From: Xanthomonas melonis
GTDB lineage: Bacteria > Pseudomonadota > Gammaproteobacteria > Xanthomonadales > Xanthomonadaceae
DNA length: 64,000 bases
NCBI RefSeq assembly: GCF_020783655.1
Contig: NZ_JAJGQH010000009.1
Coordinates: 168,902-232,901 of the forward strand
Reading direction: 5' to 3'
Under the pieces are notes generated by a model that saw nothing but the letters and a program-made list of their open reading frames with translations, had not been told where the DNA came from and ran no database searches. The number at the start of each line of letters is the position of its first letter. Positions within the stretch are counted from its first letter, which is position 1. Both the position numbers and the translations under genes were made by a program. This document shows, piece after piece, positions 55,005 to 62,893 of the stretch.

Positions 55005-56126
55005 CTATCGGATCGTCACCAATTGCTTCAGTACGCCGTCCAGGCCGCCGAACACGGTGAGCTTGTCGATCTTCTCGGTGACCTTTTCCAGCGCCTCCAG
55101 CTCCTTCAACCGCATCAGTACCGGGCTTTCGTCGATCAGCCTGGCCGTGTTGAGCAGCGAGCGGGTGGCGTTGGCTTCTTCGCGGCGGCGGATGACGTTG
55201 GCTTGCGCCTGCTTCTCCGCCTGCACCACCGCGTTGAGGATCTCGCGCATTTCGCCCGGCAGGATCACGTCCTTGACCCCGACGCCCAGCACCTCGATGC
55301 CGAAGCCGCCGAGGCTGCCACGCACGTAGCCGAAGATGTCGGCATCCAGCGATGCCTTGTCGCCCAGCAACTCGTCCAGCGTCTTGGCCGCCACCGCGCG
55401 CCGCAAACCGTACTGCAGCTCGCGGTAGAGGTAGTCGCCGGCCTTGGCCACCCGCGTGCGCATTGCCACCGCATCGGTGACGCGCATGCTGGCCGCCAGG
55501 TTCACGCGCAGCGACACCTTGTCGCGCGTGAGCAGTTCCTGCCCGGAGACTTCGACCGACTGCACGCGCAGATCGACCACGTCGGTGACAACGTTCTTCT
55601 GGAAGTTCCAGAACGCATACGCGCCGGGCCCGAACGGAGCCATGAGCTTGCCGTCGACGAAAACCAGCCCCAGCGATTCGGCGGGAACCTCCATGCCGAT
55701 CGCCACGCGCGACAGGATGCCGAGCTGGCGCAGGCGGCGCTGCACGTCGGTGGGCACCTGCAGCCCATCGCCGAGCGACAGCGGCTGCACCTCGATCGCC
55801 GCGGCGCCGCGCCAGTACAGCGTCCGCGTTCCCGGCGCCAGCACCTCATCCAGCTTGCCGTTGCGGATCAGCAGGCCAACCTGCGCGGTGCCGATGTCGG
55901 CCAGCACGCAGTGCTGGGCCAATGTGGCGCCCAGGGTAGCGATCAACATGTCCGCCTCGCGGCCGACGTGATTGCCGTTGCCGGTGGCGTGCACGGTGAT
56001 GTCGGTGCGACCCAACGGGTCGAACATGCGGTAGACGCCGGGTTCGAGCACGCGCTCGAACCGACGGTTGCGATACACCAGGCCGCGCTCGCCGTCACCG
56101 ATCACGACCCTCTTGGTCCAGAACAT
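55005..56126 (-). CDS. slipin (SPFH/stomatin-like) protein, rtcB partner
   Basis: A 373-residue SPFH-domain protein. Residues about 25-110 are an N-terminal extension (VLEPGVYRMFDPLG, VLAPGTRTLYWRGAA); the SPFH core is about 130-290 (VDLRVQSVEVSGQELLTRDK, FGIEVLGVGVKDVILPGEMR), followed by a coiled coil (EKQAQANVIRRREEANATRS) and ESPVLMRLKELEALEKV. No membrane helix is obvious, so it may be peripheral. AAGGAG lies 7 nt before the ATG at 56126. Slipins next to rtcB are known in RNA-repair gene neighbourhoods (recall). Their role there is unsettled. Confidence 0.87.
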   Translation of the reverse strand: MFWTKRVVIGDGERGLVYRNRRFERVLEPGVYRMFDPLGRTDITVHATGNGNHVGREADMLIATLGATLAQHCVLADIGTAQVGLLIRNGKLDEVLAPGTRTLYWRGAAAIEVQPLSLGDGLQVPTDVQRRLRQLGILSRVAIGMEVPAESLGLVFVDGKLMAPFGPGAYAFWNFQKNVVTDVVDLRVQSVEVSGQELLTRDKVSLRVNLAASMRVTDAVAMRTRVAKAGDYLYRELQYGLRRAVAAKTLDELLGDKASLDADIFGYVRGSLGGFGIEVLGVGVKDVILPGEMREILNAVVQAEKQAQANVIRRREEANATRSLLNTARLIDESPVLMRLKELEALEKVTEKIDKLTVFGGLDGVLKQLVTIR

Positions 56127-56479
56127 GGCATTGCTCCTTGGTTTGGCTCTGGTGGTCCGATCCGTGGAATACGGCTCCGCCATCCGGATCGGACAATGGC
56201 GAGGTCGGTGCCGATGCAACGCGGCGTAAGAAGGTGGAAACGCCCGTCACGGCCGCGCAGCGGAAGCGCGGCGCGCTGTCGGTGCATGCCACCGCGTTGG
56301 GCCTGCCGGCGCGATCCAATGCGACGGCGGGTGGGCGGCGGGGCAGGGCACGTCCAGGGCGCAGGCCCGGCGACGCTGCCGCTGCCGCGTGCGATCGAGC
56401 GATGCACTGCTCCCGCGCAACCCGGCAAGGGCGTTTCCTGATGGGACTTGCGTCCCGTGCTGCATGACGTGACAGGTCA
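56127..56479. other. 353-bp region upstream of slipin-rtcB
   Basis: This region separates the slipin start from the tRNA-like elements. No ORF is credible. A sigma-54 promoter (GG-N10-GC with TGGC/TTGC) was sought on the minus strand because rtcB operons elsewhere use RtcR, but no convincing match was seen. It may hold a sigma-70 promoter or be the leader of a transcript starting further upstream. Confidence 0.4.
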
Positions 56480-56553
56480 TGGTTGGAGCGGGAGTCGAAC
56501 CCGCGACCGACAGATTAAGAATCTGCTGCTCTAACCGTCTGAGCTATCCAGTG
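56480..56553 (-). ncRNA. tRNA-Lys(CTT)-like element with a broken acceptor stem
   Basis: On the minus strand: D-arm AGCTCAGACGGTTAGAGC, anticodon arm GCAGA-TTCTTAA-TCTGT (anticodon CTT), T-arm GCGGG-TTCGACT-CCCGC. The 3' acceptor strand TCCAACC would need GGTTGGA at the 5' side, but the sequence is CACTGGA, so only the inner four pairs form. No CCA is encoded. It is therefore either a decayed tRNA gene or a tRNA-like RNA. It abuts a second tRNA-like element and lies upstream of slipin-rtcB. Confidence 0.6.
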
Positions 56554-56617
56554 GGGGTATGCCGGAATCGAACCGGCCCTGCGGATTGCGCCGCTACTCC
56601 TCCAGGAGCCGTACCCA
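56554..56617 (-). ncRNA. second, smaller tRNA-like cloverleaf
   Basis: On the minus strand: outer stem GGGTA/TACCC, a D-arm-like CTCC-TGGA-GGAG, an anticodon-arm-like GCGG-CGCAAT-CCGC with a 6-nt loop, and a perfect T-arm GCCGG-TTCGATT-CCGGC. Total about 64 nt, shorter than a tRNA, with an odd anticodon loop lacking U33. Its 3' side runs straight into the CTT element. It looks like a degenerate tRNA or a tRNA-mimicking RNA. Confidence 0.5.
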
Positions 56618-56894
56618 AGACAGAAACATCGGAAAGAGTTCGGTATACGCCACGGCATGGCCGCGCGCACCGGCTGGATAAATACCAGGCCGCTGAATTT
56701 TCTTCGCAATGATTCCGATCACCGTTTTATTCAAACGGTAATTCGATAAGTGCATGACCACGTGCCGCCCGTGCCCGAAACCTGGGCACAGCGCTTTCGC
56801 GCCTCGCGGCATGACAACATCCCTGTTGTCGGGCAATCCCTGCCCGGGTTTCCGTCATGGTCATTCACAGGAGCGGGACGAACGCGCAACGAAA

Positions 56895-56925
56895 AACGCC
56901 CCTGGATGCAGCATCCGAGGGCGTT
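56895..56925 (-). terminator. strong intrinsic terminator of the candidate small RNA
   Basis: Stem AACGCCC/GGGCGTT with an inner stem GGATGC/GCATCC. On the minus strand it is followed by a TTTTT run. It is the best terminator in the gene-poor region and points the same way as the promoter at 57121-57149. Confidence 0.8.
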
Positions 56926-56970
56926 CGCGTGCCTCGGAGATCGGGTGGCCGATCTCCTTGAATCAGGACA

Positions 56971-57075
56971 TCAGCCGGTCGTGGTGCGCAGATCGCGCTT
57001 GGACATGCGTGCAATCGCTGCAGCGCGTGGAGCGCCGGGCAGTCGATCGAACGTGGTGAGGTGGCTGGTGTGCAT
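56971..57075 (-). CDS. candidate 34-residue micro-ORF
   Basis: Minus-strand ORF ATG to TGA giving a 34-residue basic peptide (begins MHTSHLTTFDRLPGAP, ends MSKRDLRTTTG). It lies between a promoter (57121-57149) and hairpins at 56936-56957 and 56895-56925. There is no clear Shine-Dalgarno upstream of the ATG, and the Cys-free sequence matches nothing I recognise. It may be translated or may be a chance ORF within a small RNA. Confidence 0.4.
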   Translation of the reverse strand: MHTSHLTTFDRLPGAPRAAAIARMSKRDLRTTTG

Positions 57076-57120
57076 GAAAATCAATCGGTCTGGATGCAGG
57101 CGTCGCTGCGTAGGGCGCGA

Positions 57121-57180
57121 ACATTACCTGCTTGATTTTTCTTATGCAAGCACTTTATGAAAAATAATCGATGATTTTTC
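57121..57180 (-). promoter_or_regulatory. sigma-70-like promoter with upstream dyad
   Basis: Reading the minus strand: -35 TTGCAT (plus 57144-57149), 17-bp spacer, -10 TAATGT (plus 57121-57126). Start of transcription would be near 57114. Just upstream, 57159-57180 carries a near-perfect dyad with arms GAAAAAT/ATTTTTC around AATCGATG, a likely regulator site. The unit would run about 220 nt to the terminator at 56895. Confidence 0.55.
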
Positions 57181-57531
57181 GATGGCACGAGAAATCCACA
57201 GCGGCGACTGAATGGATGCGTTAGATAATCTCGACGATGCATCCGGATTGAAAATATGCGTTACGCACGCCACGCCGACGAGCAGCGCATGAGCATGCCT
57301 TGCGAAAAGTGTTGCACGCGACGCGGGTCATGCCGGCATGCAGGATCCAGCGGCGCCGCCACCGCGTCGGGCCAGGCCGAGTCGTGGCCGAGGTCGGCCG
57401 TCTCAGGCAGATGCCGGCGCGTGCCGGCGTCCACATGCGACCAGCACGCACAACCGCGCGATGTGCATAGTTGCGTGCGTTCTTGCATCGTAACCAGAGG
57501 CGATCACGGCCGGGCGCGGCGATCGACTGGC

Positions 57532-58179
57532 TCAGCCGCCGTGCGTGCCCAAGGTGCGCGCGCCGGTCAGGATCATGCGCAGCATCTGCGAGATCTGCTC
57601 GATCAGCTCGGGGTCCTTTTCCGGCGGCAGATCCATTGCCACCGCGCCCATCGCGAACACCAGGCGGGTGATCGCCTTGGACACCAGTGCCGGCGCGTGC
57701 AAGGTGGCATTGTCGGCGGCCGCCAGGCGGATCAGATCCACCCGCAACTCGTCTTCGAAGTAGGTCAGCTCGCGCTCCACTGCCTGCTTGAACGCGTCCG
57801 AACCCACCGCGCCTTCGCGCAGCAGCACATGCAACAGCTTGTCGTCGGCGCGCAGTTGCTCCATGAACGTCTCGACCGAAACGCGGATGACGCTGCGATC
57901 GGTGGAGGTGGCGCGCTGGCGGGCCTGGCCAATGATGGTGCGCAGCGAGCGCCCGGCCAGGTCGATCAGCGCCACGGCGAGCTCGTCCATGTCGCGGAAC
58001 TGCCGATAGAAGCTGTTGGGCGCAATGCCGGCTTCGCGCGCGACCTCGCGCAGGCTCAGCGTGGACAGGCTGCGATGCGGCCCGATCAGCGACAGGGCCG
58101 CGGCGATCAGGTCCTCGCGTGAGATCGCCGGCTTGCGTGACGGCGGCGCGTCGTGGGAAGGCAGGGCGATGGAGGTCAT
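57532..58179 (-). CDS. TetR-family regulator, FabR/DesT-like
   Basis: A 215-residue repressor. The N-terminal helix-turn-helix (about 20-65) has ISREDLIAAALSLIGPHRSL and LREVAREAGIAPNSFYRQF, the same residues as FabR, the repressor of unsaturated fatty acid genes in E. coli, and close to Pseudomonas DesT. The ligand domain is helical. It is divergent from the ferredoxin-reductase/desaturase pair with about 92 bp between, the same arrangement as DesT-DesB-DesC. It likely senses acyl-CoA composition. Confidence 0.88.
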   Translation of the reverse strand: MTSIALPSHDAPPSRKPAISREDLIAAALSLIGPHRSLSTLSLREVAREAGIAPNSFYRQFRDMDELAVALIDLAGRSLRTIIGQARQRATSTDRSVIRVSVETFMEQLRADDKLLHVLLREGAVGSDAFKQAVERELTYFEDELRVDLIRLAAADNATLHAPALVSKAITRLVFAMGAVAMDLPPEKDPELIEQISQMLRMILTGARTLGTHGG

Positions 58180-58231
58180 GTGACGGCAGCCGGGTGTGGG
58201 CCTGAATCATAGCCGCTTCGTCAATATACAA

Positions 58232-58258
58232 GTGTATACACGCATGTGCATGCATGCG
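58232..58258. promoter_or_regulatory. candidate operator between the FabR-like gene and the desaturase operon
   Basis: A perfect 10-bp palindrome GTGTATACAC (58232-58241) is followed by an overlapping inverted repeat CGCATG-TGCATG-CATGCG (58241-58258). It lies 14-40 bp upstream of the reductase start and 53-79 bp upstream of the regulator start. Position suits a site from which the regulator controls both directions. The motif is not identical to the E. coli FabR box. Confidence 0.55.
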
Positions 58259-58271
58259 TATAGTGCGCTCC

Positions 58272-59348
58272 ATGAGCCTGGAACACACTGCCAAGTCCAA
58301 GTCCCCGCTGCCCGCACGGCTGGCGCGCCGCCTGGTGTCGCCGCAGCTGTTCGACTTCTGGGCAACCCGGATCAATCCGCTGTGGACGCTGGAGCGGCCG
58401 ATGGCGCGCCTGGTCGAGCGCGTGCCGGCCAGCCGCGATGCGGTCACCCTGGTGCTGCGGCCCAACGGGCACTGGCGGGGCCTGCAGGCCGGTCAGCACG
58501 TGAGTCTGGGCGTGGAGATCGATGGCCGCCGGTTGCTGCGCAGTTACAGCCCGACCGTGCTGGACGACGGCCGCCTGGCGGTCACGGTCAAGGCGATCGA
58601 GGGCGGGCAGGTGAGCCGCTACCTGGCGCACGATGCCGTACTTGGCACGGTGGTCTCGCTGGACCCGGCCTTCGGCGACATGCTGCTGCCGGCGGCGCCG
58701 ACGCCCTTGCTGCTGCTGGCTGCCGGTTCCGGCATCACGCCGATGCGGGCGCTGTTGCGGGCGGCCGCGCAGGCCGGCATGCCGATGGACGTGGACCTGC
58801 TGTACTGGGTCCGCCAGCGCGACGAAGCCTGCTTCATGGACGAGTTCGAGGCACTGGCCGCGGCGCATCCGCGCCTGCGCGTGCGCCTGCTGACCACCCG
58901 GGAGGGTGTCGCACCGGCAGCCCGAGTGGATACCCATGCGCTGGACGAGATTGCCGAGCTGCCGCGTCGTCATGTGATGGCCTGCGGTCCGGGTGGCTTC
59001 GTGCAGGCCGCGCGCGAACGCCTGCACGGACGCGTGGCGGCATTCCAGGCCGAAGCCTTCAGCGTGCCGGCACTGGAAGAAGCCGATGCCGGGCAGGTGC
59101 AGGTCCAGCTGTCACGCAGCGGCCGTACCCTGACCCTGCCGCGCGGCCAGTCGCTGCTGGAAGGGTTGGAGGCACACGGCCTGCGCCCGAAACATGGCTG
59201 CCGCATGGGCATCTGCAATAGCTGCGCCTGCGCCCGCCAATCCGGCACCACGCGCCATCTGTTGACCGGCGAGCGCAGCAACGAACCCACCGCACAGGTG
59301 CGCCTGTGCATCAGTGCGCCGAGCACCGACCTGATCCTGGATCTGTAA
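58272..59348 (+). CDS. ferredoxin-NADP reductase-type protein with 2Fe-2S domain
   Basis: A 358-residue electron-transfer protein. Residues about 40-140 bind FAD (RSYSPTVLDDGRLAVTVK), 145-255 NADPH (LLLAAGSGITPMRALL, MACGPGGFVQAAR), and 265-358 a plant-type ferredoxin domain with Cys in GCRMGICNSCACAR and a last Cys in VRLCIS. It feeds electrons to the desaturase 9 bp downstream, as DesC does for DesB in Pseudomonas. ATG at 58272 was chosen over 58254 because the operator region ends between them. Confidence 0.9.
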   Translation: MSLEHTAKSKSPLPARLARRLVSPQLFDFWATRINPLWTLERPMARLVERVPASRDAVTLVLRPNGHWRGLQAGQHVSLGVEIDGRRLLRSYSPTVLDDGRLAVTVKAIEGGQVSRYLAHDAVLGTVVSLDPAFGDMLLPAAPTPLLLLAAGSGITPMRALLRAAAQAGMPMDVDLLYWVRQRDEACFMDEFEALAAAHPRLRVRLLTTREGVAPAARVDTHALDEIAELPRRHVMACGPGGFVQAARERLHGRVAAFQAEAFSVPALEEADAGQVQVQLSRSGRTLTLPRGQSLLEGLEAHGLRPKHGCRMGICNSCACARQSGTTRHLLTGERSNEPTAQVRLCISAPSTDLILDL

Positions 59349-59357
59349 GGAATCCTC

Positions 59358-60479
59358 ATGAGCCGAGTCCATAACCGCGCCCTGTCTGCTGCCGAACTGC
59401 AGTCCTTCGGCGACGAACTCGACGCCATTCGCGCCCGCGTGCTGAGCCAGGTGGGCGCCGCCGATGCGCGTTACATCCGCCGCATCGTGGCCGCCGTGCG
59501 GTGGACCGGCGTGTCCGGCCGTGCGCTGTTGTTCCTGGGCGCCTTCGTGCACAGCGTGCTGATCCCGGCATGGATCGCCGGCGTGTTGCTGCTGACGTTG
59601 TCCAAGATCCTGGAGAACATGGAGCTGGGTCACAACGTCATGCACGGCCAGTACGACTGGATGGGCGACCCGCAGCTCAACGGCAACACCTACGAGTGGG
59701 ACATCGTCGCCACCGGCGACAACTGGCGTAAGACGCACAACTTCAAGCACCACACCTACACCAATGTGCGCGGCATGGACGACGACATCGGCTATGGCCT
59801 GCTGCGCATCTTTCCCGAACAGCGCTGGCGCCCGTTCTACCTGCTGCAGCCCTTCATCGCGGTGGTATTCGCGCTGTTGTTCGAATGGGGCGTGGCGATC
59901 CAGGACCTGCGCCTGGGCCGCTGGTTCGCCGGCAAGATGAAGACCGCCGAATTGCGCGCCTCGTTCCTGCCGGTCGGCCGCAAGATCGGCCGGCAGATGC
60001 TCAAGGACTACATCGTGTTCCCGGCGCTGGCCGGCCCGTTCTTCCTGACCGTGCTGCTGGGCAACCTGGCCGCCAACGTGCTGCGCAGCATCTGGACCTT
60101 CGTGATCATCTTCTGCGGCCATTTCACCGCCGATGCGGAAGTGTTCCCGAAGGAATCGATCCGCAACGAATCGCGTGGCCATTGGTACCTGCGGCAGTTG
60201 CGCGGCTCGTCGAACCTCACCGGCGGCAAGCTGATGAACGTACTGTCGGGCAATCTGAGCCACCAGATCGAGCATCACTTCTATCCCGACCTGCCGGCCA
60301 ATCGCTATGCGCAGATTGCGGTGGAGGTGAAGCAGGTCTGTGCCCGCTACGGCCAGCACTACAACACCGGCTCGCTGCCGCGGCAGTTCGGGCAGGTGAT
60401 GTGGCGGATCGTACGGCATGCCTTCCCCAGCCGGCCCCGGCCGGCACGGCAGCGCAGTGCTGCCTTGCAGGGCGCGTGA
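59358..60479 (+). CDS. acyl-CoA/acyl-lipid fatty acid desaturase
   Basis: A 373-residue membrane di-iron desaturase. The three histidine boxes are HNVMH (about 94-98), HNFKHHTYTN (about 130) and HQIEHHFYPDLPANRY (about 304). Hydrophobic segments around 55-85 and 215-245 span the membrane. Of the DesB/DesA type inserting a double bond into saturated acyl chains. It is co-transcribed with the reductase and probably repressed by the FabR-like protein when unsaturated acyl-CoA is plentiful. Confidence 0.92.
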   Translation: MSRVHNRALSAAELQSFGDELDAIRARVLSQVGAADARYIRRIVAAVRWTGVSGRALLFLGAFVHSVLIPAWIAGVLLLTLSKILENMELGHNVMHGQYDWMGDPQLNGNTYEWDIVATGDNWRKTHNFKHHTYTNVRGMDDDIGYGLLRIFPEQRWRPFYLLQPFIAVVFALLFEWGVAIQDLRLGRWFAGKMKTAELRASFLPVGRKIGRQMLKDYIVFPALAGPFFLTVLLGNLAANVLRSIWTFVIIFCGHFTADAEVFPKESIRNESRGHWYLRQLRGSSNLTGGKLMNVLSGNLSHQIEHHFYPDLPANRYAQIAVEVKQVCARYGQHYNTGSLPRQFGQVMWRIVRHAFPSRPRPARQRSAALQGA

Positions 60480-60485
60480 TGCACC

Positions 60486-60508
60486 GAAGGCCGCCGTTGG
60501 CGGCCTTC
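60486..60508 (+). terminator. intrinsic terminator after the desaturase gene
   Basis: Ten-bp arms GAAGGCCGCC/GGCGGCCTTC around GTT, beginning 6 bp after the stop and followed by TTC. Confidence 0.75.
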
Positions 60509-60739
60509 TTCATGGCGCCTGCGTGCCCGGTGGTCGTGTCGCGAGCGAGGCGACCGGGGCGGGTCTGCGGCCAGCGCGGGGTGCATGCCTGTGCGTATGC
60601 GCACCGACACCCGCGAGCGGCGATCGTCGGCACCGGGCGATGCGTGGGCGCAGTCGTAGCGCTGCCCATCGCGCAGAGCAGTGCGCGACGGGCGCGAACG
60701 CGAGGCCGGTGGTACCTGCGTTCGCCATTGCCGAGGCGG

Positions 60740-62332
60740 TCAGCCGCGCTTGACCATGCCGGCCCGGTCGCGCGGCGCTGCGCTGCGCGCACGCGCGTGG
60801 TAGGCGATGAAACCCAGTGCCGGCAGGGCACGCGAGAACAGCCAGCCCTGGGCCAGGTCCACGCCATGCGCGCGCAGGTAGTCGAGCTGTTCCTGGCGCT
60901 CGACGCCTTCGGCGATGGTACGCAGCCGCAGCGTCTTGGCCATGTCGATGATGTGTGCGGTCACCGCGCTGGTGGCCGAATGGGTGCCGATGGTGTCCAC
61001 GAACGACTTGTCGATCTTCAGCGCATCCAGCGGCAGGCCCTGCAGGTACTGCAGGCTCGAATAGCCGGTGCCGAAATCGTCGATCGACACCGTGTGGCCG
61101 GCGCCGCGCAGGTGAGTGATGGTGGCGCGCGCGGCTTCGATATCCATCAGGCTGCGTTCGGTGGCTTCCACCCACAGCTGCCCGCTGTCCACGCCGGTGT
61201 CTCGCAGCGCCTCGGCCAGCAGCGACTGTACGCGCCCGCTCTTGATGTCTTCGGCCGAGACGTTGATGGCCACATGCAGGGTCGGATCGGCTGCCAGGGT
61301 GGGGCCGAGTTCGCGGACCACCTGGGCCACCACCAGATCGGTGATCGGCAGGATCAGGCCGCTCTCCTCGGCCAGGGGAACGAAGGCGTCCGGTGATACC
61401 AGCACGCCATCGGGTTGCTGCCAGCGCACCAGCGCCTCGGCACCGACGCAGGCGCCGCTGTCCAGCGCGATGATCGGCTGGTAGTGCACCACGAATTCGC
61501 CGCGCCGCACCGCCACCCGCAACCGGGCAAGCGGCGACAACCGCCGCCGCGACACCCACAGCACCAACGCCACCAGCAACACCGCCACCGCGATGCCCAC
61601 TGGCACCACCTGCAAGCGCGCTGCGGCCAACGGCCCGCGCAGCGAGGCGGCCGGCGCGGTGACCACGGCGGCCCAATCGCCCCGCCGATCGCGTCCGTGC
61701 AGCACTTGTTCTTGTGCGACGTCGGCCGTCCCGGCCTGCATCGGCGTGGCCACCAGCAGCTGCTCGGCTGCGGCGCCGGTACTGCTGAGGATGTGCCCAT
61801 CGGGCGTGCCGACCGCCAACTGCCGGCCGGCCGGGACATTGATATCGACCAGCGTGGTCGGATTGATCAGCACGTTGTAATCGCCCAGCTGCAGTGCCAT
61901 CAGCGAATGCTGCGGATTGGCCAGCGGACGCAATCGGGTGGTGACCGAGATACCACTACGGACCACGAAATCCGCCGGAGTCTGCGGAATGCCCTTGGGC
62001 AGCTTGCCCCACGAGGTACAGCGCAGGCGGCGCTGCCGGAAGTGCCCCAGTTCCACGATGTATGGGCTGGTCAGGACCAACGCGCGCATCTGCGCCAGAT
62101 GCGCAGGCGAACATGGCGGCGCCTTCGCGCTGGCCATGCCGACCAGCACGGCATGCGCTTCCTTAAAGGCGGCGTCGGTGCGCCGGATCGACAGCGCTGC
62201 CAACTGGCTCAGTCTGCTTTCCTCCCGCGACAGCGCCAAACGCCACGCAAGGTAATAGGACAGGCCAACCGGCAGGCTGGCGCATAGCACCACCAGCAGC
62301 ACGGTCAGCCGGATGATGCGTTGGCGCTTCAC
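60740..62332 (-). CDS. CSS-motif EAL-domain c-di-GMP phosphodiesterase
   Basis: A 530-residue membrane enzyme. Helices at about 5-25 and 240-260 enclose a periplasmic CSS-type sensor with Cys in PPCSPAHLAQM and RRLRCTSWG. The EAL domain (about 275-520) keeps all catalytic residues: GAEALVRW (Glu), INVSAEDI (Asn), EATERSL (Glu), IDDFGTGYSS (Asp pair), KIDKSFV (Lys) and IAEGVE (Glu). It should hydrolyse c-di-GMP. CSS domains are controlled by periplasmic disulphide state. GTG at 62332 is my choice; the frame stays open upstream. Confidence 0.88.
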   Translation of the reverse strand: MKRQRIIRLTVLLVVLCASLPVGLSYYLAWRLALSREESRLSQLAALSIRRTDAAFKEAHAVLVGMASAKAPPCSPAHLAQMRALVLTSPYIVELGHFRQRRLRCTSWGKLPKGIPQTPADFVVRSGISVTTRLRPLANPQHSLMALQLGDYNVLINPTTLVDINVPAGRQLAVGTPDGHILSSTGAAAEQLLVATPMQAGTADVAQEQVLHGRDRRGDWAAVVTAPAASLRGPLAAARLQVVPVGIAVAVLLVALVLWVSRRRLSPLARLRVAVRRGEFVVHYQPIIALDSGACVGAEALVRWQQPDGVLVSPDAFVPLAEESGLILPITDLVVAQVVRELGPTLAADPTLHVAINVSAEDIKSGRVQSLLAEALRDTGVDSGQLWVEATERSLMDIEAARATITHLRGAGHTVSIDDFGTGYSSLQYLQGLPLDALKIDKSFVDTIGTHSATSAVTAHIIDMAKTLRLRTIAEGVERQEQLDYLRAHGVDLAQGWLFSRALPALGFIAYHARARSAAPRDRAGMVKRG

Positions 62333-62703
62333 CGGAGCACTCGCAGGCGTTGCCGAAGCCCGGCGCGCCGATGCTGCGGATGACGCGTACGCAGCGCCGG
62401 CGCCGCGTCGGATGCGGCCACGCAGCGACCTCCGCACACGTGGCGCGATGTGATGGAGACCACAGATAGGGACGGATGAGCCTGCACATCGCGAATGTAC
62501 GACACGCGCGTGCGCTGCGCGCGTCACCGCTGCGAATTGATGATGAATTCCTTCCGGTCGCCGTGCCGTGCCTGGCCGGTAGCGGCCCGAAGCGCTGGAT
62601 TCACGCTCACGCACGCGCGCGCGCGCTAGGGTCATGGCGTGCACGCAGTCTGCGGGCTGGCGGGCCAGACCGGTTGCGCCCAGTCCCTCACCGGAGAACG
62701 ACC
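62333..62703. other. 371-bp region between the EAL gene and the 58-residue gene
   Basis: The EAL frame continues upstream as low-complexity Ala/Arg text that I do not trust. No other ORF is supported. Divergent promoters must lie here. A short GCGCGC-rich stretch at about 62614-62626 is notable only for alternating composition. Confidence 0.35.
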
Positions 62704-62880
62704 ATGACAACGCAAAAAGAGCGCGTCGGCGGTACCGACGCGGTACCGATCTTCAAGATGCAGGAAACCACGCGCGATGGCGAGCTCATCAAGTACGTGG
62801 TCGGCGACACCGGCGTCGCGTTCGACAGCCTGGAAGCCGCCCAGGCAGCAGCGAAGGATCTGGACACGTTGAACGGGTGA
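62704..62880 (+). CDS. 58-residue protein, unknown
   Basis: A small soluble protein (MTTQKERVGGTDAVPIF, then GELIKYVVGDTGVAFDSLEA) with a C-terminal helix. GGAGAACGACC precedes the ATG at 62704. Codon use is normal. I do not recognise the family. It is followed by an unusual long inverted repeat. Confidence 0.6.
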   Translation: MTTQKERVGGTDAVPIFKMQETTRDGELIKYVVGDTGVAFDSLEAAQAAAKDLDTLNG

Positions 62881-62893
62881 GGATGCGTCATCG

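Larger units (their letters stand above)
56618..57531. other. 914-bp gene-poor region, AT-rich in part, hairpin-dense
   Basis: No conventional gene. It contains tandem hairpins at 56771-56789 (GTGCCC/GGGCAC), 56813-56830 (GACAACA/TGTTGTC), 56831-56845 (GGGCA/TGCCC), 56895-56925 and 56936-56957 (GGAGATCGG/CCGATCTCC), a 34-codon ORF and an AT-rich segment at about 57120-57250. Listed in parts below. The stretch 57260-57531 has nothing recognisable. Base composition differs from flanking genes. Confidence 0.55.

Noticed and set aside
56127..56480. Sigma-54 promoter for slipin-rtcB
   Set aside because: Expected from RtcR-regulated operons elsewhere, but no TGGC-N8-TTGC-type match was found on the minus strand.
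56479..56712. 77-codon plus-strand ORF over the tRNA-like elements
   Set aside because: Its translation (GAGVEPATDRLRICCSNRL) is the typical antisense reading of tRNA sequence, a known annotation artefact.
56594..56836. 80-codon minus-strand ORF ending in the tRNA-like region
   Set aside because: The text looked protein-like for part of its length, but it overlaps the second cloverleaf and several perfect hairpins and has no ribosome site. Kept only as a remote possibility.
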